Of a stretch of 64,000 nucleotides of DNA, positions 48,974 through 56,441 are shown in pieces. A model generated the notes under the pieces. That model saw only the letters and a list, made by a program, of their open reading frames with translations. It searched no databases and was not told where the DNA came from. How positions within the stretch are numbered: the stretch's first letter is position 1; each line of letters opens with the position of its first letter. The stretch comes from Elusimicrobiota bacterium (GTDB lineage Bacteria; Elusimicrobiota; Elusimicrobia; Elusimicrobiales; UBA9959). The stretch spans positions 38,049 to 102,048 of the forward strand of contig JAPLKI010000021.1 of assembly GCA_026388155.1 (NCBI GenBank). Reading direction: 5' to 3'. The translations under genes were made by a program, and so were the position numbers.

Positions 48974-49405
48974 CTAAACTCCTTTATGCTTTCCTGTGCT
49001 GCCGAATCCCCCCGTGCCTCTGCGGGAAGCCTCAAGTTCCTCTGCCGCGTCAAAATTCACGTAGCGAACAGGCATCACTAGAAGCTGGGCCATTTTCTGG
49101 CCCTTTGCCAGATTTTTAGGCTCATTCGTTAGGTTGAAAAGACACACCAGCACTTCCCCCCTGTAGCCTTCGTCCACTAGTCCGGCGGTTACTATGAGTC
49201 CCTGCGATTCAAGCGAGCTTTTGCCCCAGACTATGCCGGCGGTGCCCTCGGGCAGAGCGATGGAAAGCCCGGTTCTTGCCTTTACCGCGCTTTGAGGCGG
49301 TATTTCCACGGCTTCAAGCGAAAAGAGATCTGCTCCGGCGTCGGTGGGATGCGCCCTGTCAGGCAGCAACGCCGAGGGGTGCAGCTTTTTTACTTTTACA
49401 TTCAT
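48974..49405 (-). CDS. dut: dUTP diphosphatase
   Basis: Hydrolyses dUTP to dUMP, keeping uracil out of DNA and feeding thymidylate synthesis. 143 residues, trimeric type with all five motifs. These are DAGADLFS, WGKSSLESQGL, GLVDEGYRGEVLV, LAKGQKMAQLLV and the C-terminal RGTGGFGSTG that closes over the active site. Its start lies beyond a perfect-but-one 14-bp inverted repeat that may belong to its promoter region. Confidence 0.95.
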   Translation of the reverse strand: MNVKVKKLHPSALLPDRAHPTDAGADLFSLEAVEIPPQSAVKARTGLSIALPEGTAGIVWGKSSLESQGLIVTAGLVDEGYRGEVLVCLFNLTNEPKNLAKGQKMAQLLVMPVRYVNFDAAEELEASRRGTGGFGSTGKHKGV

Positions 49406-49413
49406 ATGATTTT

Positions 49414-49479
49414 TGTAATTGCTCAGGCGGACAGACGGACAACCGAATAGCTTTCAGCCTAAACACCTGAGTAATTACA
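49414..49479. repeat. Inverted repeat upstream of dut
   Basis: Arms TGTAATTGCTCAGG (49414-49427) and CCTGAGTAATTACA (49466-49479) with a single G-T exception, loop of 38 bases. Part of the 481-bp spacer before the HTH gene, which otherwise shows no gene. Confidence 0.6.
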
Positions 49480-49730
49480 GATAGTATATAAATTTTACAG
49501 GCTTTTTTTCTTCCGGTTCCTTTTGTGTGTTTTCCCCCTTTCGGAATTGCGTAACTTTGTGTTATTTTAAGCCCGGACCGGGGAATCGGCGGTGGCCGCG
49601 TCTTGCGCCGCCTGGCAGGTAAAGCTGAAAATTCCGGATTAGCGGAGCGGTTTTGTGTTTTTGCCCTGCCGGATAACATGTCGCCCATTCCTTCTCTATA
49701 TAAGGAAAGGGTCGGCTCTTGTGGTTTTAT

Positions 49731-49748
49731 GGTTAACATATGTTAACC
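49731..49748. promoter_or_regulatory. Perfect 18-bp palindromic operator
   Basis: GGTTAACATATGTTAACC is fully symmetric. A second, degenerate copy lies 136 bases downstream at the start of the HTH gene, suggesting that the gene product or a related regulator binds both. Confidence 0.6.
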
Positions 49749-49853
49749 AGTGGATAATACAGCGCCTGCCAATTCGGATTCCAACTGAATTCGGGTTTGT
49801 TTCCCTGACTCGCACCGGACTGGCGCTGTTCTTTCCTGAACGATTGTTTTATA

Positions 49854-49884
49854 TGCTATAATTGGTGGTTAACATGGGTTAATC
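49854..49884 (+). promoter_or_regulatory. Extended -10 promoter overlapped by second operator copy
   Basis: TGCTATAAT (-10 hexamer 49857-49862) lacks a good -35. The predicted transcription start (about 49869) falls in GGTTAACATGGGTTAATC (49867-49884), which differs from the perfect palindrome at three positions. The start codon follows two bases later, so there is little room for a Shine-Dalgarno sequence; occupancy of the site should block transcription. Confidence 0.6.
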
Positions 49885-49886
49885 AT

Positions 49887-50159
49887 ATGGCAAAAGATTT
49901 TTTTTCTCTTCCCGAGGCGGCGGCAATACTTGGCATTTCGCGTATTGCGGTTTTTAAAAAAGTGCGCAAAGGCCAGGTTGCGGCTATTCGCGTGGGGCGT
50001 AATTGGGCCATAGCCGCTTCCGTTTTAAATTCATATAACGAGAAATCCGCCAATCCCCCCCCTCCTGCCGCAAAACCGCCGGCAAAACACCATGAAACGA
50101 AAACCGTAACCTATTCTCCTTCGCCAGACGCAGAAATGAGCGATATGGGCTGGGATTGA
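49887..50159 (+). CDS. Small excisionase/MerR-like helix-turn-helix DNA-binding protein
   Basis: 90 residues. Positions 4 to about 50 form a winged HTH of the HTH_17/excisionase type: FFSLPEAAAILGISRIAVFKKVRKGQVAAIRVGRNWAI. The rest is a proline/lysine-rich tail (NPPPPAAKPPAKHHE) ending in an acidic MSDMGWD. Such proteins bind DNA directly, and the palindrome at its own start makes autoregulation likely. There is no integrase or phage gene next to it. The region is visibly richer in A+T than most of the window. Confidence 0.78.
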   Translation: MAKDFFSLPEAAAILGISRIAVFKKVRKGQVAAIRVGRNWAIAASVLNSYNEKSANPPPPAAKPPAKHHETKTVTYSPSPDAEMSDMGWD

Positions 50160-50417
50160 TCCAAATATTTTAAGCGCAGCTGTCTTTCGCTTAGGTATTA
50201 AAAGGCGCTACAGTTAATATCCCATATTATTTTTGCGCGGTGGGTCCGTCAACAGGCGGGTGGTTATAAAAATACCGTCTATCGAGGACGGGCGGGTTAT
50301 GAGGCGGCTATGTGTGGGTTGTAGGCCCTCGCCCGGATTTCCGCCGCACAACATGTCGATTACAGACTGCCCCTCCATCCATTATCCTGGCTAATTTTCC
50401 AATTTAAAAATAACCAC
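50160..50417. other. Spacer without recognised gene
   Basis: Between the HTH gene and the next promoter no convincing coding sequence, RNA or repeat was found. Short GC-rich stretches near 50270-50350 show no clear pairing. Confidence 0.4.
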
Positions 50418-50446
50418 TTGACAATGTTTAGAATTTGTGCTAAACT
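50418..50446 (+). promoter_or_regulatory. Strong sigma-70-like promoter of the DUF2089 module
   Basis: TTGACA (50418-50423), 17-bp spacer, TAAACT (50441-50446) with an upstream TGTGC extended -10. It lies about 50 bases before the first gene of the module. Confidence 0.75.
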
Positions 50447-50495
50447 TTAGATAGTTAATTTATAAATTGATTATATTAAGGATAATATTAATAAA

Positions 50496-50864
50496 ATGAA
50501 TATTCCTAATAAGTGTCCTTCTTGCGAGGGAAAATTGGTTATAACTGAGTTGTGCTGCTCGGAGTGCAAAACTTCCATAAAAGGTGTTTTTGACTTGCCC
50601 GAATTTTCTCTTCTTTCACATGAAGAGGAATATTTTTTAAGAGTTTTTCTGGCGGCTCGGGGCAATATAAAGGAAGTGGAAAGGCAGTTGGGTATTTCCT
50701 ATCCCACGGTGAAATCAAAACTGGAAAATATGCTTTCAAAACTGGGGCTTGGGGATCTGAGTAAAGAAGTTCGAAAAAAACGGCTTGAAATAGTTGATAG
50801 ACTGGAGAGGGGGGAGGTTTCCGCCCAGGAAGCGATAAAACTGCTGAAAGAGCTGGAGGGGTAG
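50496..50864 (+). CDS. DUF2089-family zinc-ribbon/HTH protein
   Basis: 122 residues. N-terminal zinc ribbon with CPSC and CCSEC (residues about 7-24). A helical region follows ending in a helix-turn-helix, NIKEVERQLGISYPTVKSKLENMLSKLGL (about 53-81). The C-terminal helix pair (LERGEVSAQEAIKLLKELEG) resembles the SHOCT motif. The family is predicted to regulate transcription of the membrane proteins encoded beside it. It begins a three-gene set whose members all carry the same type of short helical motif, so they probably interact. Confidence 0.8.
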   Translation: MNIPNKCPSCEGKLVITELCCSECKTSIKGVFDLPEFSLLSHEEEYFLRVFLAARGNIKEVERQLGISYPTVKSKLENMLSKLGLGDLSKEVRKKRLEIVDRLERGEVSAQEAIKLLKELEG

Positions 50865-50897
50865 GGGGAAAATCGGGGCGAAAATAAAAAGGAAAAT

Positions 50898-51272
50898 ATG
50901 AACGAAGAAAAAATGAAAATACTTAAAATGCTCGAGGAGAAAAAAATTTCCTCGTCGGAAGCCATGCAGCTCTTGGAAAGCCTGGATAAGCTCGATTCTA
51001 AAGCGCAGGGCGCCGGCGGGGGGAAGGGACGCACCTTAAAAATAAGAGTGTACAAAGAAGACTCCAGTGAGCCGAAAGTAAACGTCAATGTGCCGCTTGT
51101 CTGGTCAAAATTCCTGACCCCGTTCATAGGGGGGAAAATTAAGGAGGAGCTGGATGCCAAGGGCTATCCCATGGACCTGGAAAAAATACAGGAAGCGCTT
51201 GAGTCGGGAGAAATAGGTAAGATCGTTGAAGTAAACAATGGCAAAAACAGAGTTGAGATCTATATAGAATAG
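50898..51272 (+). CDS. SHOCT-like-domain protein
   Basis: 124 residues. The N-terminal EKMKILKMLEEKKISSSEAMQLLESLDKL is a SHOCT-type helical hairpin, as found at the start of YvlB-like proteins. After a glycine-rich linker, an alpha/beta domain follows (RTLKIRVYKEDSSEPKVNVNVPLVWSKFL, later LEKIQEALESGEIGKIVEV and NRVEIYIE). It has no signal sequence or membrane span. The gene is 33 bases downstream of the DUF2089 gene, with AAAAGGAAAAT as Shine-Dalgarno region. It is likely a cytoplasmic adaptor in an envelope-stress-type module; the function is inferred from context. Confidence 0.72.
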   Translation: MNEEKMKILKMLEEKKISSSEAMQLLESLDKLDSKAQGAGGGKGRTLKIRVYKEDSSEPKVNVNVPLVWSKFLTPFIGGKIKEELDAKGYPMDLEKIQEALESGEIGKIVEVNNGKNRVEIYIE

Positions 51273-51296
51273 CGGCAAAAAATCAGGAGGCAATAT

Positions 51297-51602
51297 ATGC
51301 TGGCATTCAGTATGCGGAAATTCTTTTGGGGGCTCATCCTTATAGTAATAGGCGGGCTTTTGTGGGCGCACAACTTCGGTCTGGTGGCATTTTCCATAAG
51401 TCTTTCAAGGGATTGGCCTCTGATAATTGTAGTTTTCGGATTAATGGCGGTTTGGAACGCCTTGTTCGGGAGGCATTGGTGGAGCGCCAAGTCCGACCCC
51501 CGCGGCCGCAATTGGGAGAAGGGGGAGATCAAAAAAATCCTTGAAGAATTGGAAAAAGGCGATATAAGCGCTGACGAAGCCGCGAAAAGAATGGAAAAGT
51601 GA
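51297..51602 (+). CDS. LiaI/LiaF-like two-span membrane protein with SHOCT tail
   Basis: 101 residues. Two membrane spans, FFWGLILIVIGGLLWA and WPLIIVVFGLMAVWNALFG, match the LiaI-LiaF-like TM region (DUF5668). The cytoplasmic tail EIKKILEELEKGDISADEAAKRMEK repeats the helical motif seen in the two preceding genes. The third gene of the module has AGGAGG upstream. In Firmicutes, LiaF-type proteins sense envelope stress; here no LiaRS-type two-component pair is visible, so the DUF2089 protein may take the regulator role. That is inference. Confidence 0.75.
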   Translation: MLAFSMRKFFWGLILIVIGGLLWAHNFGLVAFSISLSRDWPLIIVVFGLMAVWNALFGRHWWSAKSDPRGRNWEKGEIKKILEELEKGDISADEAAKRMEK

Positions 51603-51676
51603 CAATTGACATAGCAACAGTGGCCAGAGACCGTGACATGCCTGGAACCCAAAAAACCTGGCGGACCTCCGCCATC

Positions 51677-51768
51677 AGGCCGTCTGATGGGCATAGTCCC
51701 TGATACGGCACGGTCATAGGCCAGGCCGTTTGACGGGCATAGCCCTTGTTATGGCACGGCCATAGGCC
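51677..51768. repeat. Two tandem copies of a 46-bp repeat
   Basis: Copies 51677-51722 and 51723-51768 both read AGGCCGT.TGA.GGGCATAG.CC, then TGATA or TGTTA, .GGCACGG.CATAGGCC. A third, more degenerate copy is at about 46002. The array stops three bases before the perfect parS-like palindrome. The rest of the spacer (51603-51676) shows nothing clear. Confidence 0.7.
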
Positions 51769-51771
51769 AGG

Positions 51772-51787
51772 GTTTTCACGTGAAAAC
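51772..51787. promoter_or_regulatory. parS-like centromere site 1
   Basis: Perfect 16-bp palindrome GTTTTCACGTGAAAAC. It resembles the bacterial parS consensus TGTTTCACGTGAAACA, sharing the TTCACGTGAA core, and lies about 660 bp before parA. Confidence 0.7.
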
Positions 51788-51909
51788 TTACCCAAACAGT
51801 CCCGGTCGAAAATCATGTCTTAGTTTAATCACTGCACGTTTTCTCTTGAAATGCCGGTTTCAAATATAGTATTCTTGGGTTAACAGCAACAGTGATTGTG
51901 GGGGCACAT

Positions 51910-52371
51910 ATGAAGAGATGGCTGTTTATAATGTTAGCAATGTCTGTGTTGGCTTGTTTTTGCGAGGCAAATACAGTTGCTCCAGCTGTGGATAAAACGC
52001 GGCAAGAAATGGGGGGCTGGGGAGCGGATGGGGAGTTTTCGCGGATGTTTAACAGGCAAGGCATTGTTTTTTTGACCGGAACAATTGAAGGAATAAAGCC
52101 TGTTTCACCCGTAAAGGGTATGACGGAAGGCGTTATCGCGGTGCTGAAAACGCAAGAGGGCACGATTGAACTGGCGCTTGGTCCCAAGTGGTTCATAAAT
52201 AACCAAAAAATCTCTTTTTCAAGAAACGACATGATAGAAGTGAGAGGCGTCAGGGTAACGCTGCACAAGAAAACATTTTTTATCCCGGCGAGGATCATAA
52301 AAGGTAATTATGTGTTGGAGCTCAGGAACGAAGACGGGGTCCCTGTATGGGACGCTGTAAGGCGAAGATAA
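51910..52371 (+). CDS. Secreted OB-fold-like hypothetical protein
   Basis: Function not recognised. The ATG at 51910 gives a signal sequence (KRWLFIMLAMSVLACFCEA); the cysteine after VLA could make it a lipoprotein, though the lipobox is imperfect. The mature protein has a small beta-barrel pattern. GTIEGIKPVSPVKGMTEGVIAVLKTQEGTIELALGP leads into FINNQKISFSRNDMIEVRGVRVTL and FIPARIIKGNYVLELRNEDGVPVW, as in OB-fold domains that sit in redox or lipoprotein contexts. It lies between the two parS-like sites. A GGGGG stretch precedes the start. Confidence 0.65.
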   Translation: MKRWLFIMLAMSVLACFCEANTVAPAVDKTRQEMGGWGADGEFSRMFNRQGIVFLTGTIEGIKPVSPVKGMTEGVIAVLKTQEGTIELALGPKWFINNQKISFSRNDMIEVRGVRVTLHKKTFFIPARIIKGNYVLELRNEDGVPVWDAVRRR

Positions 52372-52372
52372 T

Positions 52373-52388
52373 GTTTGCACGTGAAAAC
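52373..52388. promoter_or_regulatory. parS-like centromere site 2
   Basis: GTTTGCACGTGAAAAC differs at one base from the perfect site at 51.77 kb. It ends 44 bases before the parA start codon, in the promoter/leader region. Confidence 0.65.
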
Positions 52389-52432
52389 TCGGGTTAATTC
52401 AGGGAATCTTAAAAACACACGGAGAACCAGTT

Positions 52433-53272
52433 ATGGCGGAAATAGTATCAATAGCGAATCAAAAAGGCGGGGTGGGGAAAACCACCACAGCTATTAACCT
52501 GGCTGTGGCATTGGCGGCTTTTGATTACGAGACCTTGCTTATAGACTTTGACCCGCAGAGCAATTCCACATCCGGGCTGGGCGTGGACATTACAAAGAAG
52601 CATAACAATATTTACGATGTGCTTTCGGGAAAGGCCGAAATAGAAAGCGCCATCAAGCAGACCTCCGTGGAATGGCTTGATATCGTGCCAACCAGTCATA
52701 ATCTGGCGGGCGCTGAAATAGAATTAGTGAACGAATTCTCAAGGGAGGCGGTGCTTAAAAGGTCTTTGGACAAGTTGCGCGGTATGTATAAATTCATAAT
52801 AATAGACTGCCCGCCCTCACTGGGTCTTTTAACCGTCAATGCCCTGAATGCTTCCGACTCCGTCATAACTCCGGTGCAATGCGAATATTATGCCATGGAG
52901 GGGCTGGCTTATTTCATGAATACGGTGGAAAAAATCCGTCAGGCCCTTAATCCGAAGCTGAAAATAGACGGTGGTATAGTCACCATGTACGATTCCCGCA
53001 TAAATCTGGCCAACCAGGTAAAGGGCGAGATTTCCAAGTATTACGGCGACAAGCTTTACAAAACCGTCATTCCGCGCAATGTCCGCCTGGCGGAGGCCCC
53101 CAGTTTCGGGCAGCCCATTTTCGTTTACGATCCCAGCTCGCGCGGGGCATTGGCCTATAAGGACTTGGCCATAGAATTCCTCAGTCGCCGCGGCGTGGAC
53201 GTGGAATCGTATAAAAACTCGTCCCTCTATGTTAATGAGGAGCCCGAACTTGAATACGACTTGGGCGGCTAG
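52433..53272 (+). CDS. parA: Chromosome-partitioning ATPase ParA/Soj
   Basis: 279-residue deviant-Walker ATPase that moves ParB-parS complexes on the nucleoid. The P-loop is IANQKGGVGKTTTAINLAVAL (deviant Walker A with the signature lysine), followed by LIDFDPQSNSTSGLG (Walker A'), IIIDCPPSLGLLT (Walker B) and VQCEYYAMEGLA. It has no N-terminal regulatory extension, so it is of the chromosomal Soj type. It has an ACGGAGAACC Shine-Dalgarno region, is followed after 73 bases by parB, and is preceded by a parS-like palindrome. It suggests the segment lies on the main chromosome, perhaps not far from oriC. Confidence 0.95.
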   Translation: MAEIVSIANQKGGVGKTTTAINLAVALAAFDYETLLIDFDPQSNSTSGLGVDITKKHNNIYDVLSGKAEIESAIKQTSVEWLDIVPTSHNLAGAEIELVNEFSREAVLKRSLDKLRGMYKFIIIDCPPSLGLLTVNALNASDSVITPVQCEYYAMEGLAYFMNTVEKIRQALNPKLKIDGGIVTMYDSRINLANQVKGEISKYYGDKLYKTVIPRNVRLAEAPSFGQPIFVYDPSSRGALAYKDLAIEFLSRRGVDVESYKNSSLYVNEEPELEYDLGG

Positions 53273-53345
53273 GCGGCTTGTGGGATAGATTCAGAGTATT
53301 TTATTTATGCGGTCCGGCGGACAACCTGTTTAGCAAGGAGAACAT

Positions 53346-54215
53346 ATGAGAACAGCTTTGGGCAGAGGTATAGATTCCCTGATCACAAAGGTGGAAAATA
53401 ACGATATTTCCGGCGATATCGTGCAGCGCGTTCCCGTTGATAAAATACGTCCCAATCGCTTCCAGCCAAGGAGAAATTTTGACGACGGGGCTCTGGCTGG
53501 GTTGGCCGACTCTATAAAAGAGCGCGGCCTCCTTCAGCCCATTACCGTGTGGAAGGACTCGGGCGACGATCATTATGAGCTTATCGCCGGGGAACGCCGC
53601 TGGCGTGCGGCGTGCCTTGCCGGCCTGCCCGAGATAGACGCTATCGTGCGCAAAGACCTTGACGACGAGTCAAAATTGGGGCTTTCTCTGATAGAAAACA
53701 TACAGCGCGAAGGTCTGAACGCCATGGATACGGCGCTCGCTTACCGCCAGCTTATGAATCAGTTCGGCGCCTCCCAGACGGAAATAGCAAAAAAAGTGGG
53801 CAAATCAAAGACCACGGTTTCAAACACCCTGCGTCTGCTTGAACTGGAGGAAACCATCCTGAACGGCCTGCAGAGCGAATTGATAGACGAAGGCCACGCA
53901 AGGGCGCTTCTTTCAATACCCGACAAGACCCGCAGGCGGGAGGCTTACGAAAAAATAATTTCCGACAAACTCTCCGTGCGCGACGTTGAGGCTTACGCCC
54001 AGGGCTTTCACGCCCGCAGGCCCCGTTCCGTCTCAAAAGCGTCGGCAAGAGCGCATAAAAGCCCGGAAATCGCCGAACTTGAATCTTCCCTTGAGAATAT
54101 CCTGGGGACCAAAGTGGAAATTCATCCGGGGGCCGGCCCGGAGAATGGTAAAATAGTCATACATTATTACTCGCTTGATGATTTTGACAGGGTAACACAG
54201 ATTCTGAAAAAGTAA
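53346..54215 (+). CDS. parB: Chromosome-partitioning protein ParB/Spo0J
   Basis: 289-residue CTP-dependent clamp that loads at parS. Conserved parts are LGRGIDSLI near the start; VDKIRPNRFQPRRNFDD; and LADSIKERGLLQPI with YELIAGERRWRAACLAGL (the CTP-binding ParB/Srx box). The parS-reading helix-turn-helix follows (TEIAKKVGKSKTTVSNTLRLL). The C-terminal LESSLENILGTKVEI and DDFDRVTQIL are the dimerisation segment. Start ATG with AGCAAGGAGAA upstream. Together with parA and the two GTTTnCACGTGAAAAC sites it forms a complete partition system. Confidence 0.95.
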   Translation: MRTALGRGIDSLITKVENNDISGDIVQRVPVDKIRPNRFQPRRNFDDGALAGLADSIKERGLLQPITVWKDSGDDHYELIAGERRWRAACLAGLPEIDAIVRKDLDDESKLGLSLIENIQREGLNAMDTALAYRQLMNQFGASQTEIAKKVGKSKTTVSNTLRLLELEETILNGLQSELIDEGHARALLSIPDKTRRREAYEKIISDKLSVRDVEAYAQGFHARRPRSVSKASARAHKSPEIAELESSLENILGTKVEIHPGAGPENGKIVIHYYSLDDFDRVTQILKK

Positions 54216-54216
54216 C

Positions 54217-54300
54217 ACGGAAAGAGGATAGCGCTGAAGAGCTGAGGGAAAAACCACAGGCTTCCAGGCTTCAGTCTTCAGCGCTTCAGACTTCAGGGCA
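54217..54300. repeat. Palindromic spacer of GCTGAAGAGCTGAGG/CTTCAGCGCTTCAG words
   Basis: GATAGCGCTGAAGAGCTGAGGG on the left is answered by GCTTCAGTCTTCAGCGCTTCAGACTTCAGG. The same CTGAAG/CTTCAG words occur at 30.75 kb and 45.9 kb. A weak AGGA lies before the next start. Confidence 0.6.
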
Positions 54301-54312
54301 AATAGGATACGC

Positions 54313-55329
54313 ATGAAATTTTTTACGGTTTTCTTTTTTTTAACGGCGGCCCTCGGCCCCGGCGCCGCCGCCCAGGCTCCGGCGGAGGCTCCCTCTTTTT
54401 CCGCCAAATCCCCTGTGCCCGCGTATCTGGCGGCGGAAAAAAACCTTGGCAGGTATTACCTCTACGCCGACGGCGGGTTTCACGCTGACTGGTATATAGG
54501 CTACAACAATTGCTGGATAGTAAAGCTCCCGCCCGCGCCCTCGCTTGGTTATTCCAGGGCGTATATAGGCGCGAAAATAGGCCGCGCCAAAATAAATTCC
54601 TGGCCGCTCTCCTGGGATAAAACGCCGATCCCGGGCAAAATATACATGGCCATAAACCAGCAGCCGAAATTCAACTCGGACAATATGTATTTTCTCGCCG
54701 ACAGCGCGGATCTGCCCCTTGAGCCGCTGCCGAATGATTATCTTGACGCCGTAGATTCGTCGCGCTGGTTCTGGGCCGAGGTCTCGCTCTCAAAAATTTC
54801 CGCCGAAAACCCGAATTATCTTGCTATATGGGCATCTTCGCGATACTTCACCTCGGCTTCCAGCTCGCCCATAATCGCTGCCGCTTTCTCAGAAGATAAA
54901 GATGAGAATGAGAATGTGTGGCTAAACCACTCAATAATGGGCAACCCTCCCTCCGGAGACGATGTGCTTGAAACCCCTATCTCAGGCCTGAAACCCGCGC
55001 TTGCCATAAAGCTGGTGCCGCAAAACGAATATAAGGTGTTTATTAAGGGCTTTATGGCCGAGGTGGACGCTGAAAAAATAACTGTTTCCTTCTCCGCCAT
55101 AGGCGAAGACATACGGGCCACCTGGCTTGAAGTGTCTTACGATAAATTTGACTGGCAGAGAGCTACCCGCCTGTTGTTCCGGGCGCCGTATTTCTGGACC
55201 TTCAGGCGCGATGAAATTTCAAAAGATATGTTCTATCTGCGCGCCGCCGCCTCCGATAACCTTGAGAATACCGGTTATTCAAAGGAAATCGTGATCCCGG
55301 CCATGCCGGCTCCGGCGCAGCAGAATTAA
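54313..55329 (+). CDS. Secreted hypothetical protein, 338 aa
   Basis: Function not recognised. Signal peptide MKFFTVFFFLTAALGPGAAA. The first half is aromatic-rich (GRYYLYADGGFHADWYIGYNNCWIVKLPP, GKIYMAINQQPKF) and looks like a beta-sandwich sugar- or protein-binding domain. The last 100 residues (KVFIKGFMAEVDAEKITVSFSAIGEDIRATWLEVSYDKFDW) resemble a fibronectin/Ig-like module with regular strands. It has no cysteine cluster. It lies between parB and asd without overlap. It may be a surface protein; no catalytic residues are evident. Confidence 0.65.
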   Translation: MKFFTVFFFLTAALGPGAAAQAPAEAPSFSAKSPVPAYLAAEKNLGRYYLYADGGFHADWYIGYNNCWIVKLPPAPSLGYSRAYIGAKIGRAKINSWPLSWDKTPIPGKIYMAINQQPKFNSDNMYFLADSADLPLEPLPNDYLDAVDSSRWFWAEVSLSKISAENPNYLAIWASSRYFTSASSSPIIAAAFSEDKDENENVWLNHSIMGNPPSGDDVLETPISGLKPALAIKLVPQNEYKVFIKGFMAEVDAEKITVSFSAIGEDIRATWLEVSYDKFDWQRATRLLFRAPYFWTFRRDEISKDMFYLRAAASDNLENTGYSKEIVIPAMPAPAQQN

Positions 55330-55355
55330 CGCGCGCGAACCGGGGGAAAAATAAA

Positions 55356-56366
55356 ATGAAACTTTACAATGTGGCCGTTGTGGGGGCTTCCGGGATGGTG
55401 GGGGGGGAGCTTCTTGGCCTGCTTGAGGGCCGGCGCTTCCCGGTTGGCGAATTTTATCCTTTCAACTCCGGCAGAAAGCCGGCTTCAGTGGTTTTTAAAG
55501 GCAAAAAATACCCCTGCCTGAAGCCGTCCTTCGCGCTCCTGAAAAAAGCCGATATCGTTTTTTTTGTTTCCACCGACGAGGTGTCAGGCCGCTTTGCCAA
55601 AAAGCTGGCTGCCGCCGGCGTATGGTGCATAGACGATTCCTCCCGTTTCCGCCTTGATCCGGCCGTGCCTTTGGTAATTCCGGAAATAAACGCGGTAGAG
55701 CTTAAACCTTTAAAAAAGCTGATAGCCGGCCCCAACTGTACGCTTACGGGCGCCGCCGTGGCTCTTTTTGAGCTGCATAAAAAATTTAAAATAAAAGAAT
55801 TGCGGCTGGCCACCTATCAAGCCGTCTCCGGGGCAGGCAGGGGCGCTATGCTGCAGCTTGAAGCCGAACTGAGGGCTTACCTCAAAACCGGCAGGGTTCC
55901 GGAGGTTAAAGGCGGCAGGTTTCCGCACCCCATAGCCTTCAATTTATTTCCGCAAGTGGGCGGCTTTGATAAAAACGGGCATTCCGTTGAGGAAAACAAG
56001 GTGGAGGCCGAGCTGAAGAAAATTTGGAATTCGCCCGCGATCAGGATAAGTTCAACGGCGGTGCGCGTGCCGGTTTTGCGGGGCCATTCTTTAAGCGTAT
56101 GGGCCAGAACTGAACGGCACTGGACGCTTGCGGGGCTTAAAAGCGTTTTAAGTAAGACCCGTGGGCTTAAATTCTCGCCCGACCCCTATAAATATCCCGT
56201 GCCGTTAAAACAGGGGTATAACACTTTTGAGGTTTTCGCCGGGCGCCTCAGAAAAGCGAAAACCTCGCCCGACGAATTCCAGCTTTGGATAGTGTCTGAT
56301 AATCTCTATAAGGGCGCCGCCCTGAATTCCGTGCAGATAGCCGAACGTATAACGGCGAAAAAATAA
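55356..56366 (+). CDS. asd: Aspartate-semialdehyde dehydrogenase
   Basis: Reduces aspartyl phosphate to aspartate semialdehyde with NADPH, leading to lysine, diaminopimelate, threonine and methionine. The dinucleotide site is VAVVGASGMVGGELLGLL. The catalytic cysteine lies in IAGPNCTLTGAAVAL near residue 128. YQAVSGAGRGAMLQL and the histidine in RVPVLRGHSLSVW are the other active-site segments. 336 aa, typical. The Shine-Dalgarno region is CGGGGGAAA. Surrounding genes do not belong to the pathway. Confidence 0.95.
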   Translation: MKLYNVAVVGASGMVGGELLGLLEGRRFPVGEFYPFNSGRKPASVVFKGKKYPCLKPSFALLKKADIVFFVSTDEVSGRFAKKLAAAGVWCIDDSSRFRLDPAVPLVIPEINAVELKPLKKLIAGPNCTLTGAAVALFELHKKFKIKELRLATYQAVSGAGRGAMLQLEAELRAYLKTGRVPEVKGGRFPHPIAFNLFPQVGGFDKNGHSVEENKVEAELKKIWNSPAIRISSTAVRVPVLRGHSLSVWARTERHWTLAGLKSVLSKTRGLKFSPDPYKYPVPLKQGYNTFEVFAGRLRKAKTSPDEFQLWIVSDNLYKGAALNSVQIAERITAKK

Positions 56367-56441
56367 AAAACGCGAAAATAATTCCCGCGCTCGTTTAGTT
56401 CCGCTGCTGGTATTTGTTTATTAATAAAAACCCGTGTTCGC

